Part shown: in pieces, positions 7,767 through 14,859 of the stretch
Layout of the letters: every line of letters starts with the position of its first letter
Position numbering within the stretch: position 1 is the first letter of the stretch
NCBI GenBank assembly: GCA_023145485.1
Contig: JAGLDT010000112.1
Location: forward strand, 1-15,143
Direction: 5' to 3'
Length of the DNA: 15,143 nt
Origin: Cocleimonas sp.
GTDB lineage: Bacteria; Pseudomonadota; Gammaproteobacteria; Thiotrichales; Thiotrichaceae
Notes under the pieces: model-generated
What the model was told of the DNA's origin: nothing
Databases searched by the model: none
Seen by the model: only the letters and a program-made list of their open reading frames with translations
Program-made: the position numbers and the translations under genes

Positions 7767-8360
7767 ATGAAAAAAAAAGTAGCAATTAATCAAAAGCATG
7801 GCTTATTAAACCATGCTAGACAACACCCTTCTCCTAATTTTGATGAGCGTCCTAAAAAAGATGATATTACCCTAATTGTTATCCACAATATTAGTCTACC
7901 CCCTGGAAAATTTGGTGAAAACTGGATCGACAAGTTATTTACTAATCAATTACCTAAAAATAAGCATCCTTTTTTTACTGAAATATATACATTACGCGTT
8001 TCCAGCCACTTATTAATTCGACGAGACGGGGAGGTAGTTCAATATGTTCCCTTTCATAAACGTGCTTGGCATGCGGGACTATCACAATTTAAAGGTAGAA
8101 AGGTCTGTAATGATTTTTCAATTGGAATTGAACTAGAAGGAACGGATGATCAACCGTTTACTGATATTCAATATACACAGCTTGAAATAATTATTAGACA
8201 ACTGCATCACGCTTACCCAAGCTTAAAAAAAGGAAATATTACTGGACATGAGCATATCGCACCAGAAAGGAAAACAGATCCGGGTCCATTCTTTGATTGG
8301 AAACGCTTGTCAATTGCTTTGGATAAGGATCTACCCGCTAATGCATTATTGCAAATCTAA
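7767..8360 (+). CDS. ampD: 1,6-anhydro-N-acetylmuramoyl-L-alanine amidase AmpD
   Basis: AmpD removes the peptide from anhydro-muropeptides during cytoplasmic peptidoglycan recycling, and so keeps the AmpR/beta-lactamase inducer low where that circuit exists. From ATG 7767 the protein has 197 residues (183 in E. coli). The zinc ligands by alignment are H40 (VIHNIS), H161 (TGHEHIAP) and D171 (KTDPGP). E122 in GIELEGT and K169 match the catalytic E116 and K162 of the enterobacterial enzyme. HPFF, RRDGEVVQYVPF and RAWHAG are also diagnostic. There is no signal peptide, as expected. The frame is open back to 7719, but 7767 has a GGAAG at suitable spacing and a family-like N-terminus. The 3' end overlaps the convergent gene at 8346 by 15 bp. 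No ampE follows. Confidence 0.95.
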   Translation: MKKKVAINQKHGLLNHARQHPSPNFDERPKKDDITLIVIHNISLPPGKFGENWIDKLFTNQLPKNKHPFFTEIYTLRVSSHLLIRRDGEVVQYVPFHKRAWHAGLSQFKGRKVCNDFSIGIELEGTDDQPFTDIQYTQLEIIIRQLHHAYPSLKKGNITGHEHIAPERKTDPGPFFDWKRLSIALDKDLPANALLQI

Positions 8361-8807
8361 AATATTGGTTACACCAGATTTTGTAGGAGTATCCATTCCA
8401 TTTATAGGGGATTCTGGAGCAACAAGAGTCTCTAGCGAGGTATTAACGGGGGTCTCAGCATAATCATCAACCGAACATCCCTCTGTCACGTTCCTACCTA
8501 AACTTTCAACACTACATCCATCTGTCTTAGATGATGGTGCTGTGATCGTAGTAATTGCTTGTAATTTTGGCGAAGCAACTTCTTGCAAGGAATTTGTAAT
8601 ATTTCCTATTGGAAGAGGCTCAATAACTGATAGGGCCTGAGGTGTTAACTTATTTTTGTTATGTAGAAATGAAATCAAAAGTGCTCCGATGACTATTCCT
8701 GCAAGGAATAATAAAAAGATAAAAATCACCTTTTTTACGACAATCTGCTCTGTTCCATTATTCTTATCTAAAAGAACTAGATCATGATATTTTTTCTGAG
8801 TTTCCAT
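8346..8807 (-). CDS. Small membrane-anchored hypothetical protein with Cys-containing repeat
   Basis: I do not recognise this 153-residue protein. A polar N-terminus of about 26 residues ending in two lysines (K25, K26) precedes one hydrophobic segment (27-49). A Ser/Thr/Pro-rich tail of about 100 residues without obvious enzymatic motifs follows. The basic residues before the segment suggest that the N-terminus is cytoplasmic and the tail lies outside the inner membrane. Two tandem units of about 13 residues, TDGCSVESLGRNV and TEGCSVDDYAETPV (95-121), contain the only cysteines (C98, C111). These could form a disulfide, within or between chains. The ribosome site is weak. It is convergent with ampD (15-bp overlap) and 387 bp from the next co-oriented gene. 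That the ORF is real is supported by its length and its orderly anchor-plus-tail organisation, but no family assignment is possible. Confidence 0.6.
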   Translation of the reverse strand: METQKKYHDLVLLDKNNGTEQIVVKKVIFIFLLFLAGIVIGALLISFLHNKNKLTPQALSVIEPLPIGNITNSLQEVASPKLQAITTITAPSSKTDGCSVESLGRNVTEGCSVDDYAETPVNTSLETLVAPESPINGMDTPTKSGVTNILDLQ

Positions 8808-9194
8808 AGCAATATATCTTTAGGGGTTATACTGGGGAGGGTTTATCAGAGAGACAAATAATTTAATCATAAGAAAAAATTTGTATCTACATATCACCTT
8901 ATTTAACGAACTATCCTTCCTTAGAAAACAATAAATATAACATTTGTTGTGCTTAATAGTTACTATGAATTGATTACTTTTGGGTTGTTTGTTAGAATAT
9001 CAAGCAAAATCAATCCTTAACCATACATAACAACATTGATTACATTCTGCAATCTATCCTGATTATAAATTAAATTTATAAAAACAAAATACAGTCAACC
9101 GATTTAAAGCTATTTTTCCCAGAAATTCGGTTCAGCGGACATAAAAATGCCACATAAAATGTGGCATTTTTATGTCTTCAAATTTTACTCACTA
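8808..9194 (-). other. 387-bp AT-rich intergenic region
   Basis: No credible gene is visible. It holds the strong hairpin at 9138-9176, a weaker hairpin at 9097-9132 (AACCGA..TTT against AAA.TCGGTT) and a perfect AT-only palindrome at 9063-9081 (TTATAAATT-A-AATTTATAA). The part nearest 8807 should carry the promoter of the small anchored protein, but I see no convincing -35/-10 pair. Confidence 0.6.
9138..9176 (-). terminator. Strong hairpin, probably a bidirectional intrinsic terminator
   Basis: An uninterrupted 18-bp inverted repeat encloses a 3-base loop (9156-9158). Its core GCCACAT/ATGTGGC is flanked by five A on one side and five T on the other, so either strand reads a GC-richer stem followed by a U run. 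It starts 18 bp beyond the stop of the thioredoxin-like gene at 9195 and would end that transcript before the next gene. Confidence 0.85.
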
Positions 9195-9677
9195 TCAATG
9201 CTGTTTACTAATAAAAGCCCTTAGTTGTTTAGGGGTAATCTTTCCTGATTGATAAGCGACAAGCCTACCTTTTGGAGAAAAAATCATAAAAGTTGGCACA
9301 CCTGTTAATTTTTTATTGGCTACTTTTTTAACATAAGCATTAAATTCAGTAACATTTGACATAATCGTTGGGAAATTTATACGATATTTTCTAATAACAC
9401 TCTGTGCTATTCTAGCGTCTCCATCTAGAGAAACGCCAATGACTTTTGTATTAGGGTAAGTACCAATTGAACGAACCATATCTGGCATGCTTTTCATGCA
9501 AATAGCACATTTATTATGCCACGCTTCAACGATTGTCCATTTTCCTTTACCCACCTGATTGGAAATGCTAGCAAGCTTCCCCTTGGCTTCATTTTTAGCA
9601 ACTAGCGGTGAACTAAAAATAATGGCAGTTAAAATAATGACAGGTAATACTTTTTTTCCAAAATGGAAGCCTTTCAT
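9195..9677 (-). CDS. TlpA-like thioredoxin-fold protein, exported
   Basis: This 160-residue protein has the thioredoxin fold of the TlpA/ResA/AhpC-TSA group and is likely a periplasmic thiol-disulfide protein. A signal sequence is clear: basic start, hydrophobic 10-22, likely cleavage after LVA at 27. The redox motif is C57-A-I-C60 in EAWHNKCAICMKSMP, corresponding to the WCxxC region; the Trp normally just before the first Cys is Lys. The cis-proline is P128 in TGVPTFMIF. Residues 78-86 (KVIGVSLDG) and 100-106 form the expected central strands. A GGAG (9684-9687) sits 6 bases before the ATG. No cytochrome c maturation or dsb gene is nearby, so the partner is unknown. Possible roles are a disulfide reductase or a redox sensor; a specific role cannot be assigned. 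Confidence 0.8.
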   Translation of the reverse strand: MKGFHFGKKVLPVIILTAIIFSSPLVAKNEAKGKLASISNQVGKGKWTIVEAWHNKCAICMKSMPDMVRSIGTYPNTKVIGVSLDGDARIAQSVIRKYRINFPTIMSNVTEFNAYVKKVANKKLTGVPTFMIFSPKGRLVAYQSGKITPKQLRAFISKQH

Positions 9678-9814
9678 GTGTTGCTCCGTGGTATATATAA
9701 AATTTCTTTGAGGTTATTTTCATCCATAATATAAAGCATTCTTGGTATAATTATGCTCAAAACAAGACAATCTTAGCATTGTATTTATAATAGATACATA
9801 AAATATATTTATAA

Positions 9815-10612
9815 TCACTTATTTTGAAACAACTTCAACTGTACTTGATTTTTATTTTCTACACCATCCCAAATAACATCGAAGCGTTTCTTATCAAGTC
9901 CTTTTTCCACAAAAAAATCCTTTATTATATCTGCACGTTTAATTGCTATTGCTGATTTTGAATGAGAGGAAGATATTTCTATAAACAAGAGAGGATCATT
10001 ATTAAGTTTAACCGCTACTGAATCCAAAGATACTGTATGCTCTGAAGATAACTCAATAGTCTCTAGTTCAAAATAAAGTGAAGCCTCTTCAATAATAGGC
10101 TTTTCCGTCATTACAGTTAGATTTTCAGAAGCATTCACTTCTTCTATGACATCATAACTACTAATATCAGGATCTGAAGACGCTGGAATTGAGGATGTTA
10201 TGTTACCTAATGACTCTACTATTAACTGATTTCCTCCTGTATTCCCTGTTATACCTAACAGCTGAATGGGAAGAGCTTCCTGAGTATTATTAATAGTAGC
10301 ATCTGGGCTACTAATAATAGTCAATTCATCGTGAATAGTACGTACACCCTCTACGCTTTTAGCAAGTGTTATTACCTCTTGCCTTTCTTTCTCATTAGTA
10401 ACACTACCACTAATTACTCCATCTCTACCATTAAAGTCCACACTAAATTGAAGGTTTTCTTCTTCAAATCGCTCTCGGACATCACTGATAAGTTTAAGCT
10501 CGATATCTGCATATAAAATATAAAATGAGGATGCAAGTAGCACAAGAAGAGAGGCAAATAAAAGGGATATTATTAGCGCTATACCATCAACACGAACATG
10601 TGTAGCTGACAT
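9815..10612 (-). CDS. Membrane-anchored BON-domain / OmpA-like fusion protein
   Basis: From ATG 10612 the protein has 265 residues. It has one N-terminal membrane segment (about 11-34), then a BON domain (about 38-102) with the typical FNGRDGVISGSV..EKERQEVITLAKSVEGVRTIHDEL pattern. A low-complexity linker (about 103-177) leads to a C-terminal OmpA-like region (about 178-265, with KRADIIKDFFVEKGLDKKRF). The usual NGHTDxxG segment is replaced by EISSSHSKS, so the peptidoglycan-binding Asp is missing although the RA of the RAxxV helix remains (R226). BON domains bind lipids or surfaces in characterised proteins. The TM-BON-OmpA order resembles mycobacterial OmpATb/ArfA. The start is placed at 10612 because GGAG (10620-10623) is 7 bases before it but only 1 base before the ATG at 10618. 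Inner-membrane anchoring with periplasmic domains is likely; function is unknown. Confidence 0.72.
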   Translation of the reverse strand: MSATHVRVDGIALIISLLFASLLVLLASSFYILYADIELKLISDVRERFEEENLQFSVDFNGRDGVISGSVTNEKERQEVITLAKSVEGVRTIHDELTIISSPDATINNTQEALPIQLLGITGNTGGNQLIVESLGNITSSIPASSDPDISSYDVIEEVNASENLTVMTEKPIIEEASLYFELETIELSSEHTVSLDSVAVKLNNDPLLFIEISSSHSKSAIAIKRADIIKDFFVEKGLDKKRFDVIWDGVENKNQVQLKLFQNK

Positions 10613-10619
10613 TATCATT

Positions 10620-10623
10620 CTCC
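10620..10623 (-). promoter_or_regulatory. Ribosome binding site that decides the BON-OmpA start
   Basis: GGAG on the minus strand lies 7 bases before ATG 10612 but only 1 base before ATG 10618. Spacing therefore selects the downstream start. Confidence 0.6.
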
Positions 10624-10702
10624 ATTTCAGTAAAACATCCTTGCGAAATTTCTGAGAGAGCCTATTTTAAGGTGATTTAACTTAGTTAAACTTGACTCTG
10701 GA

Positions 10703-10731
10703 GTATAACGACCAACAAAATTAGTTGTCGT
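10703..10731 (-). promoter_or_regulatory. Putative promoter with dyad for the BON-OmpA gene
   Basis: On the minus strand a -10-like TATACT (10703-10708) directly follows an inverted repeat, ACGAC-AAC / GTT-G-GTCGT (10708-10731), with a 7-base loop and one unpaired base. The hexamer ACGACA 18 bases upstream of the -10 is a weak -35 (4 of 6). A weak -35 plus a dyad in the spacer suggests regulated initiation, but this is motif-only inference. Confidence 0.3.
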
Positions 10732-10732
10732 A

Positions 10733-10788
10733 GTATTAAAGCAACAAATATTTACTTTAATACCTAATATTTCATTAAATATTAAAGT
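10733..10788. repeat. Three alternating copies of TATTAAAG / CTTTAATA
   Basis: TATTAAAG stands at 10734-10741, its reverse complement at 10755-10762, and TATTAAAG again at 10780-10787. Centre spacings are 21 and 25 bp. The first and middle copies extend to 9-bp perfect arms (GTATTAAAG/CTTTAATAC, loop 13), and so do the middle and last (ACTTTAATA/TATTAAAGT, loop 17). The middle arm can therefore pair with either neighbour. The set lies between the META gene stop and the putative BON-OmpA promoter. It may be a protein-binding array, a weak terminator of the META gene, or chance in AT-rich DNA. Confidence 0.5.
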
Positions 10789-10803
10789 GAGTTGAATTAA
10801 ACC

Positions 10804-11658
10804 TTAAAATTCCACTGTTTTAAAAAATTGCTCGATCAAATCGTCATCTGAAGAGCTTATTTTTCTAATAATAGGCCCCTCTCCAGATTTTTCTGAAATA
10901 GGCATTCCTTTTTGATCTGAAGTAGTTTGTTGGGTGATAACACCCTGAGCTTCCTTTTCAGCAGCTGCTTTTTTAGCGATAGCCACTTTATTGGCTTCTG
11001 CTATTGCTGCAGATTTTTTAGTTGCTTCCGCTGCTTCTTTTTGTTCATCCTTAATCTTACGAAACTTCATGCCAATTTCACCGTTTCGATTAAAGAAATG
11101 TAACCGAGTATCAGTAACCTGACGTACACTGCCCATACGTTTTAATGTTCTAAGGTAGCTTCCCTCCCAGCTTCCGACATTAATTGATTTTGCTGTTTTA
11201 TAAGGAATAAGTACTTTACAGGCTTTTTTTCCCTTAATAATTTTTTTTACATTGAAACCAGTATACCCAACTTGCTTAAAATTAGCGGTATATTGATTAC
11301 AACCTGCATTGCCTGCTAATGCATAGGTAGTAACACGCATATCTATTTTCAGTGCGGCAGGTACTCTATTACGATAAATGGAATCTAAACGCCATGTTGT
11401 CCCAAGCAATGAAGGACCTCCACTGTTCAAAGGGCATTCTGCTGTTGGTGTTGCTGTAATACTTTGAATGGCTGGTGCTACTTTTGATGGAGATGAGGAG
11501 GTCGTTTTATCGTTACTCCCTTCAAGACCTTCTATTGCAGTAGATCCACCCGCTGCCATTGCACTACTTATAAAAAAAGCAGTACTTAAAAAAGCAACAG
11601 ATAGCAAATAAGATCTTCTATAGTTCATAGCAGTATTACTAAGAAATTTAATTGTCAT
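10804..11658 (-). CDS. Exported META-domain (HslJ-like) protein with Ala/Lys/Glu-rich tail
   Basis: This 284-residue protein starts with a signal sequence (basic RR at 14-15, hydrophobic 18-32, likely cleavage after AMA at 36). A Ser/Thr/Pro-rich spacer (about 40-75) follows, then a META domain (about 84-201). META features are LLGTTWRLDSI (84-94), AGNAGCNQYTANF (115-127), KKACKVL in place of the usual TxMAC, and a closing strand near 185-200. C120 and C147 are the conserved Cys pair. After the domain comes a charged Ala/Lys/Glu-rich stretch (203-238), probably helical or coiled coil, then a polar tail. META proteins such as HslJ are linked to stress and novobiocin tolerance, but no biochemical activity is established. 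A GAGAG lies about 9 bases before ATG 11658; ATG 11628 (MNYRRSYLL) is an alternative start just before the signal peptide. Periplasmic or surface location is likely. Confidence 0.75.
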   Translation of the reverse strand: MTIKFLSNTAMNYRRSYLLSVAFLSTAFFISSAMAAGGSTAIEGLEGSNDKTTSSSPSKVAPAIQSITATPTAECPLNSGGPSLLGTTWRLDSIYRNRVPAALKIDMRVTTYALAGNAGCNQYTANFKQVGYTGFNVKKIIKGKKACKVLIPYKTAKSINVGSWEGSYLRTLKRMGSVRQVTDTRLHFFNRNGEIGMKFRKIKDEQKEAAEATKKSAAIAEANKVAIAKKAAAEKEAQGVITQQTTSDQKGMPISEKSGEGPIIRKISSSDDDLIEQFFKTVEF

Positions 11659-11988
11659 TTTGATACTCTCTGTCCTTGAGTGTTTAATATTAGATGTAGT
11701 TAAGAAAAAGTTATACGGGAAGTATAGTACAATTGCTGTTCAAAATTAAACATTGTTGTAAAAAACACAAAAAAAATAAAGAGGGTTTTACAAACGTATT
11801 ATTTTTACTACATTTATTTTATTTATTTCTTATGTGTGAAAGTATCTAAGACCCAATGAACTGAAGATAATTCATTCAGTTCATAAATATTTTCCTATCA
11901 TTAAGGCTAAACCAAAGAAATAGATACACCAATAAAAGCTACAGAGAGGGCTTTGTGAGACTTCCTATGACCGAGTTAAACTAGAATT
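11659..11988 (-). other. 330-bp AT-rich intergenic region between secF and the META gene
   Basis: No gene is visible. It holds the inverted repeat at 11856-11884 and a weaker one, TTGTAAAA (11756-11763) against TTTTACAA (11786-11793). About 36 bp beyond the secF stop, AAAGC/GCTTT arms (about 11930-11955) are followed by TTATT on the minus strand, a weak candidate terminator. Two -10-like hexamers (TATACT, TATAAC near 11710-11730) lie upstream of the META gene without a matching -35. Confidence 0.5.
11856..11884. repeat. Perfect 10-bp inverted repeat downstream of secF
   Basis: ATGAACTGAA (11856-11865) and TTCAGTTCAT (11875-11884) are exact reverse complements around a 9-base loop. No U run follows on either strand, so an intrinsic terminator is not supported. 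An operator or RNA 3'-end stabiliser is possible. Confidence 0.6.
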
Positions 11989-12936
11989 CTATGGCATTTG
12001 TTCGATCTCTTCAGATTCCTCATCAGGTATTGGAGGTAACAATGCTTCGCGTGTGACACCCATCATTAGAAGTGAACTACTGGCAACATAAATAGAGGAA
12101 TAAGTACCAATCACAACGCCAATAATCATTGCTAATGCAAAGCCATGAATAATTTCACCACCAAAGAAAAACAATGCAAACAGTACTAGTAGTGTGGTTA
12201 ATGAGGTCACAATCGTTCTAGCCAATGTCTGATTAATTGATGTATTAATTGATTCTTCAGTGGTTGCTTTGCGTATTTTTAAGAAATTCTCTCGCACACG
12301 ATCAAAGACCACAATCGTATCATTCAAAGAGTAACCGATAATAGCCAGTATTGCCGCCAAAATGGTTAGATCAAACTCGATACCAATTACAGAGAAAAAT
12401 CCCAAGGTGATAACCACATCATGTAATAAAGCAACAACAGAGCCTACTGAAAAACGAAATTCAAAACGCAAAGTAACATAAATAAGAATACCAGCCAGCG
12501 CCAACAACATGGCAATGCCTCCTTGGTCTCTTAGTTCGTCACCAATCTGAGGCCCAACAAACTCAACCCGTCGCATTTCGACGCCTGCAGTGTGTTTTTG
12601 CAACACTTCCAAGACTTTTTGGCTAATATTATCTTTATTACCACTGTCATTATCAGGTGCAAGACGAATCAGTATATCTTTGTCAGAACCAAAGGATTGA
12701 ACCGATGCATCGTATCCTGCTTTTTCCAATGTAGCGCGAATCTCATCAACGTTAGCAGTACTAGGATAGCCGACTTCAATAACTGACCCTCCTGTAAAAT
12801 CAACCCCTAAATCAAGCCCTCGAATAGCTAACGAGGCAAGCGAGATAAGGATTAGTACGGCTGATATGATCACTGCAAAGCGACGATACGCCATAAAGTT
12901 ATACTGTTTTTTTTGATTTTTTTTCTGTTTATTCAT
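11989..12936 (-). CDS. secF: Protein translocase accessory subunit SecF
   Basis: SecF is the inner-membrane RND-family partner of SecD; together they use the proton gradient to assist late steps of SecYEG export. The 315-residue protein has the expected plan. A first membrane segment (about 20-38) is followed by LDLGVDFTGGSVIEV (41-55), then a periplasmic domain to about 138, then five hydrophobic segments. The conserved SecF motif GYSLNDTIVVFDRVREN (201-217) contains D206 and D212, and RFEFRFSVGSVVALLHDV (157-174) is also typical. The tail is short, acidic and Pro-rich (300-315). The ATG overlaps the secD stop as ATGA (12933-12936), so translation is probably coupled. A Lys/Gln-rich N-terminal stretch (3-11) precedes the first segment. 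Confidence 0.97.
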   Translation of the reverse strand: MNKQKKNQKKQYNFMAYRRFAVIISAVLILISLASLAIRGLDLGVDFTGGSVIEVGYPSTANVDEIRATLEKAGYDASVQSFGSDKDILIRLAPDNDSGNKDNISQKVLEVLQKHTAGVEMRRVEFVGPQIGDELRDQGGIAMLLALAGILIYVTLRFEFRFSVGSVVALLHDVVITLGFFSVIGIEFDLTILAAILAIIGYSLNDTIVVFDRVRENFLKIRKATTEESINTSINQTLARTIVTSLTTLLVLFALFFFGGEIIHGFALAMIIGVVIGTYSSIYVASSSLLMMGVTREALLPPIPDEESEEIEQMP

Positions 12937-14813
12937 AGTCCACCCCCAATTTGTAGTCGTTTAATACGGCGATTACCGTAAATTAAATTAATCACTGCTC
13001 GCGTTCCCATAATAGCGGTAAACATAGAGGAAACAATGCCAATCGCCAAGGTAATTGCGAAGCCTTTAATAGGCCCTGTTCCCATACCATAAAGTACAAT
13101 GGCAGCAATTAGCGTTGTTATATTGGCATCAGCAATGGTTGAAAAGGCCTTTTCATACCCTGATTGAATCGCGATTTGTGGCGTCACGCCATTTCGCAAC
13201 TCCTCTTTTATTCGCTCATAAATCAATACATTGGCATCCACCGCCATACCCACCGTCAAGACAATACCCGCAATTCCTGGAAGGGTTAGTGTTGCTTGAA
13301 GCATCGATAATACAGCAATAATCAAGACTAAATTAAGCGTTAGCGCTAAATTGGCAACCAATCCAAACACACGATAATAAAAAGCCATAAAGATCAGTAC
13401 AAAAACAAAGCCAATAATAACCGCATTCCTACCATCAGCAATATTATCAGCACCTAAGCTTGGACCAATAGTACGTTCTTCGACGATATAAACAGGTGCT
13501 GCAAGTGCCCCTGCACGTAGCAATATTGCTAAACCATTTGATTCTTTAGTAGAATCTAAACCAGTAATCTGAAAACGCTTACTTAATCGTTCCTGAATAC
13601 GTGCAACATTGATAACTTCTTGCGTTTTTGTGGTTTTCTTGGAAATGGTTCCATCAGGAAGTTTTTTAAGTTCTGTTTTATGTTCAATAAAAACAACGCC
13701 CATTAACTTCTTAACATTTTTGCCTGTTTCTCTACCAAAAATATTAGCCCCTTTACCATCTAAAGTAATCGTAACAGAAGGTCGCTGATTTTCATCAAAA
13801 CCAGGGTCAGCGCCAGTAATATAGTCACCCGTTAGCATTACTTTTCTTTTTAATAAAATAGGATTGCCATTACGTTCAAGGAATAATTTATCACCAACAG
13901 GCGTACGTCTAGATGACTGTGCTAGGTAAGGATCATTTTCCTCATCAACCATACGAAACTCTAAGGTTGCCGTTGCACCCAATATTTTTTTCGCCTCAGC
14001 AGGATCTTGAACACCAGGCAACTCAACCACAATGCGCTCTAAGCCCTGTTGTTGAATAATAGGCTCACTCACCCCAAGTTCATTAACACGATTACGCAAG
14101 GTTGTAATGTTTTGTTGCAATGCAAAACGCTTGGTATTATTAATATTAACTTCGGTCAAAGTAACCTTTAAAGCAACCCCCTTTTTATTTGGGATCTCTT
14201 GGAAATTTAGTAAAGAACTTGTTAGATTATATTCACGCTTCAATGCTTCTAGCGCATTAGCACGTAACGCCTCATCTTTAAATTTCACCGTAAGAGAATC
14301 ACCATCATGAATAACACCAAGATAGCGAAGGTCTTTATCCCGTAAAAAACTACCCAGCTCAATACGATAACGTTCCATTGACTTATCAATCGCCGTTTTC
14401 ATATCAACTTCCATCAAGAAATGAACACCACCGCGCAAATCGAGACCAAGATACATCGGCAAAGCATTTAATGATTTCAACCAACTAGGCGTGGTGGGGG
14501 CAAGCGTTAAAGCGGTGATATAGTGTTTCCCTAATGCCGCTTTAATCGGATCAACAGAAGCAAATTGATCATCTGTATTAGCAAAACGTACCATCAGCTT
14601 TTCTTTATCTGAATCGACTCTTTTTACTGCTATTTTAGCAGCCGTCAATGCGGTTTGGATATTCTCCAACTCTTTGCCATTAAATTTATACCGATCTTCC
14701 ATGGTAATTTGCAAGGAAGGGTCGGAAGGATAGAGATTGGGAAGTGCGTAAAGCAAACCAATCACTGTAACTGCTATAATTAGCAAGTACTTCCACAAAG
14801 GGTATCGATTCAT
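12933..14813 (-). CDS. secD: Protein translocase accessory subunit SecD
   Basis: SecD forms the proton-driven SecDF complex that pulls exported proteins through SecYEG on the periplasmic side. The 626-residue protein has an N-terminal membrane segment (about 8-27), then the SecD signature YLGLDLRGGVHFLMEVD (121-137). The large periplasmic P1 region follows, including NRVNELGVSEPIIQQQG (241-257) and VELPGVQDPAEAKKILG (263-279). A C-terminal membrane block (about 464-612) contains VGMAVDANVLIYERIKEEL (521-539); D526 corresponds to the proton-relay Asp of E. coli SecD (D519). Length is close to E. coli SecD (615). A GGGA lies about 8 bases before the ATG. It follows yajC by 97 bp and overlaps secF by 4 bp. 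Confidence 0.97.
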   Translation of the reverse strand: MNRYPLWKYLLIIAVTVIGLLYALPNLYPSDPSLQITMEDRYKFNGKELENIQTALTAAKIAVKRVDSDKEKLMVRFANTDDQFASVDPIKAALGKHYITALTLAPTTPSWLKSLNALPMYLGLDLRGGVHFLMEVDMKTAIDKSMERYRIELGSFLRDKDLRYLGVIHDGDSLTVKFKDEALRANALEALKREYNLTSSLLNFQEIPNKKGVALKVTLTEVNINNTKRFALQQNITTLRNRVNELGVSEPIIQQQGLERIVVELPGVQDPAEAKKILGATATLEFRMVDEENDPYLAQSSRRTPVGDKLFLERNGNPILLKRKVMLTGDYITGADPGFDENQRPSVTITLDGKGANIFGRETGKNVKKLMGVVFIEHKTELKKLPDGTISKKTTKTQEVINVARIQERLSKRFQITGLDSTKESNGLAILLRAGALAAPVYIVEERTIGPSLGADNIADGRNAVIIGFVFVLIFMAFYYRVFGLVANLALTLNLVLIIAVLSMLQATLTLPGIAGIVLTVGMAVDANVLIYERIKEELRNGVTPQIAIQSGYEKAFSTIADANITTLIAAIVLYGMGTGPIKGFAITLAIGIVSSMFTAIMGTRAVINLIYGNRRIKRLQIGGGL

Positions 14814-14859
14814 TAATGTTGTCCCGTTTTTATTTTTTATATTTATTATTCAAGCAATT

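Noticed and set aside
9063..9081. 19-bp perfect palindrome TTATAAATT-A-AATTTATAA
   Set aside because: It is made only of A and T in AT-rich DNA, so chance is likely; mentioned only within the intergenic description.
8808..9194. CRISPR array or small RNA gene in the long AT-rich gap
   Set aside because: There are no regularly spaced direct repeats, and no promoter convincing enough to support a small RNA.
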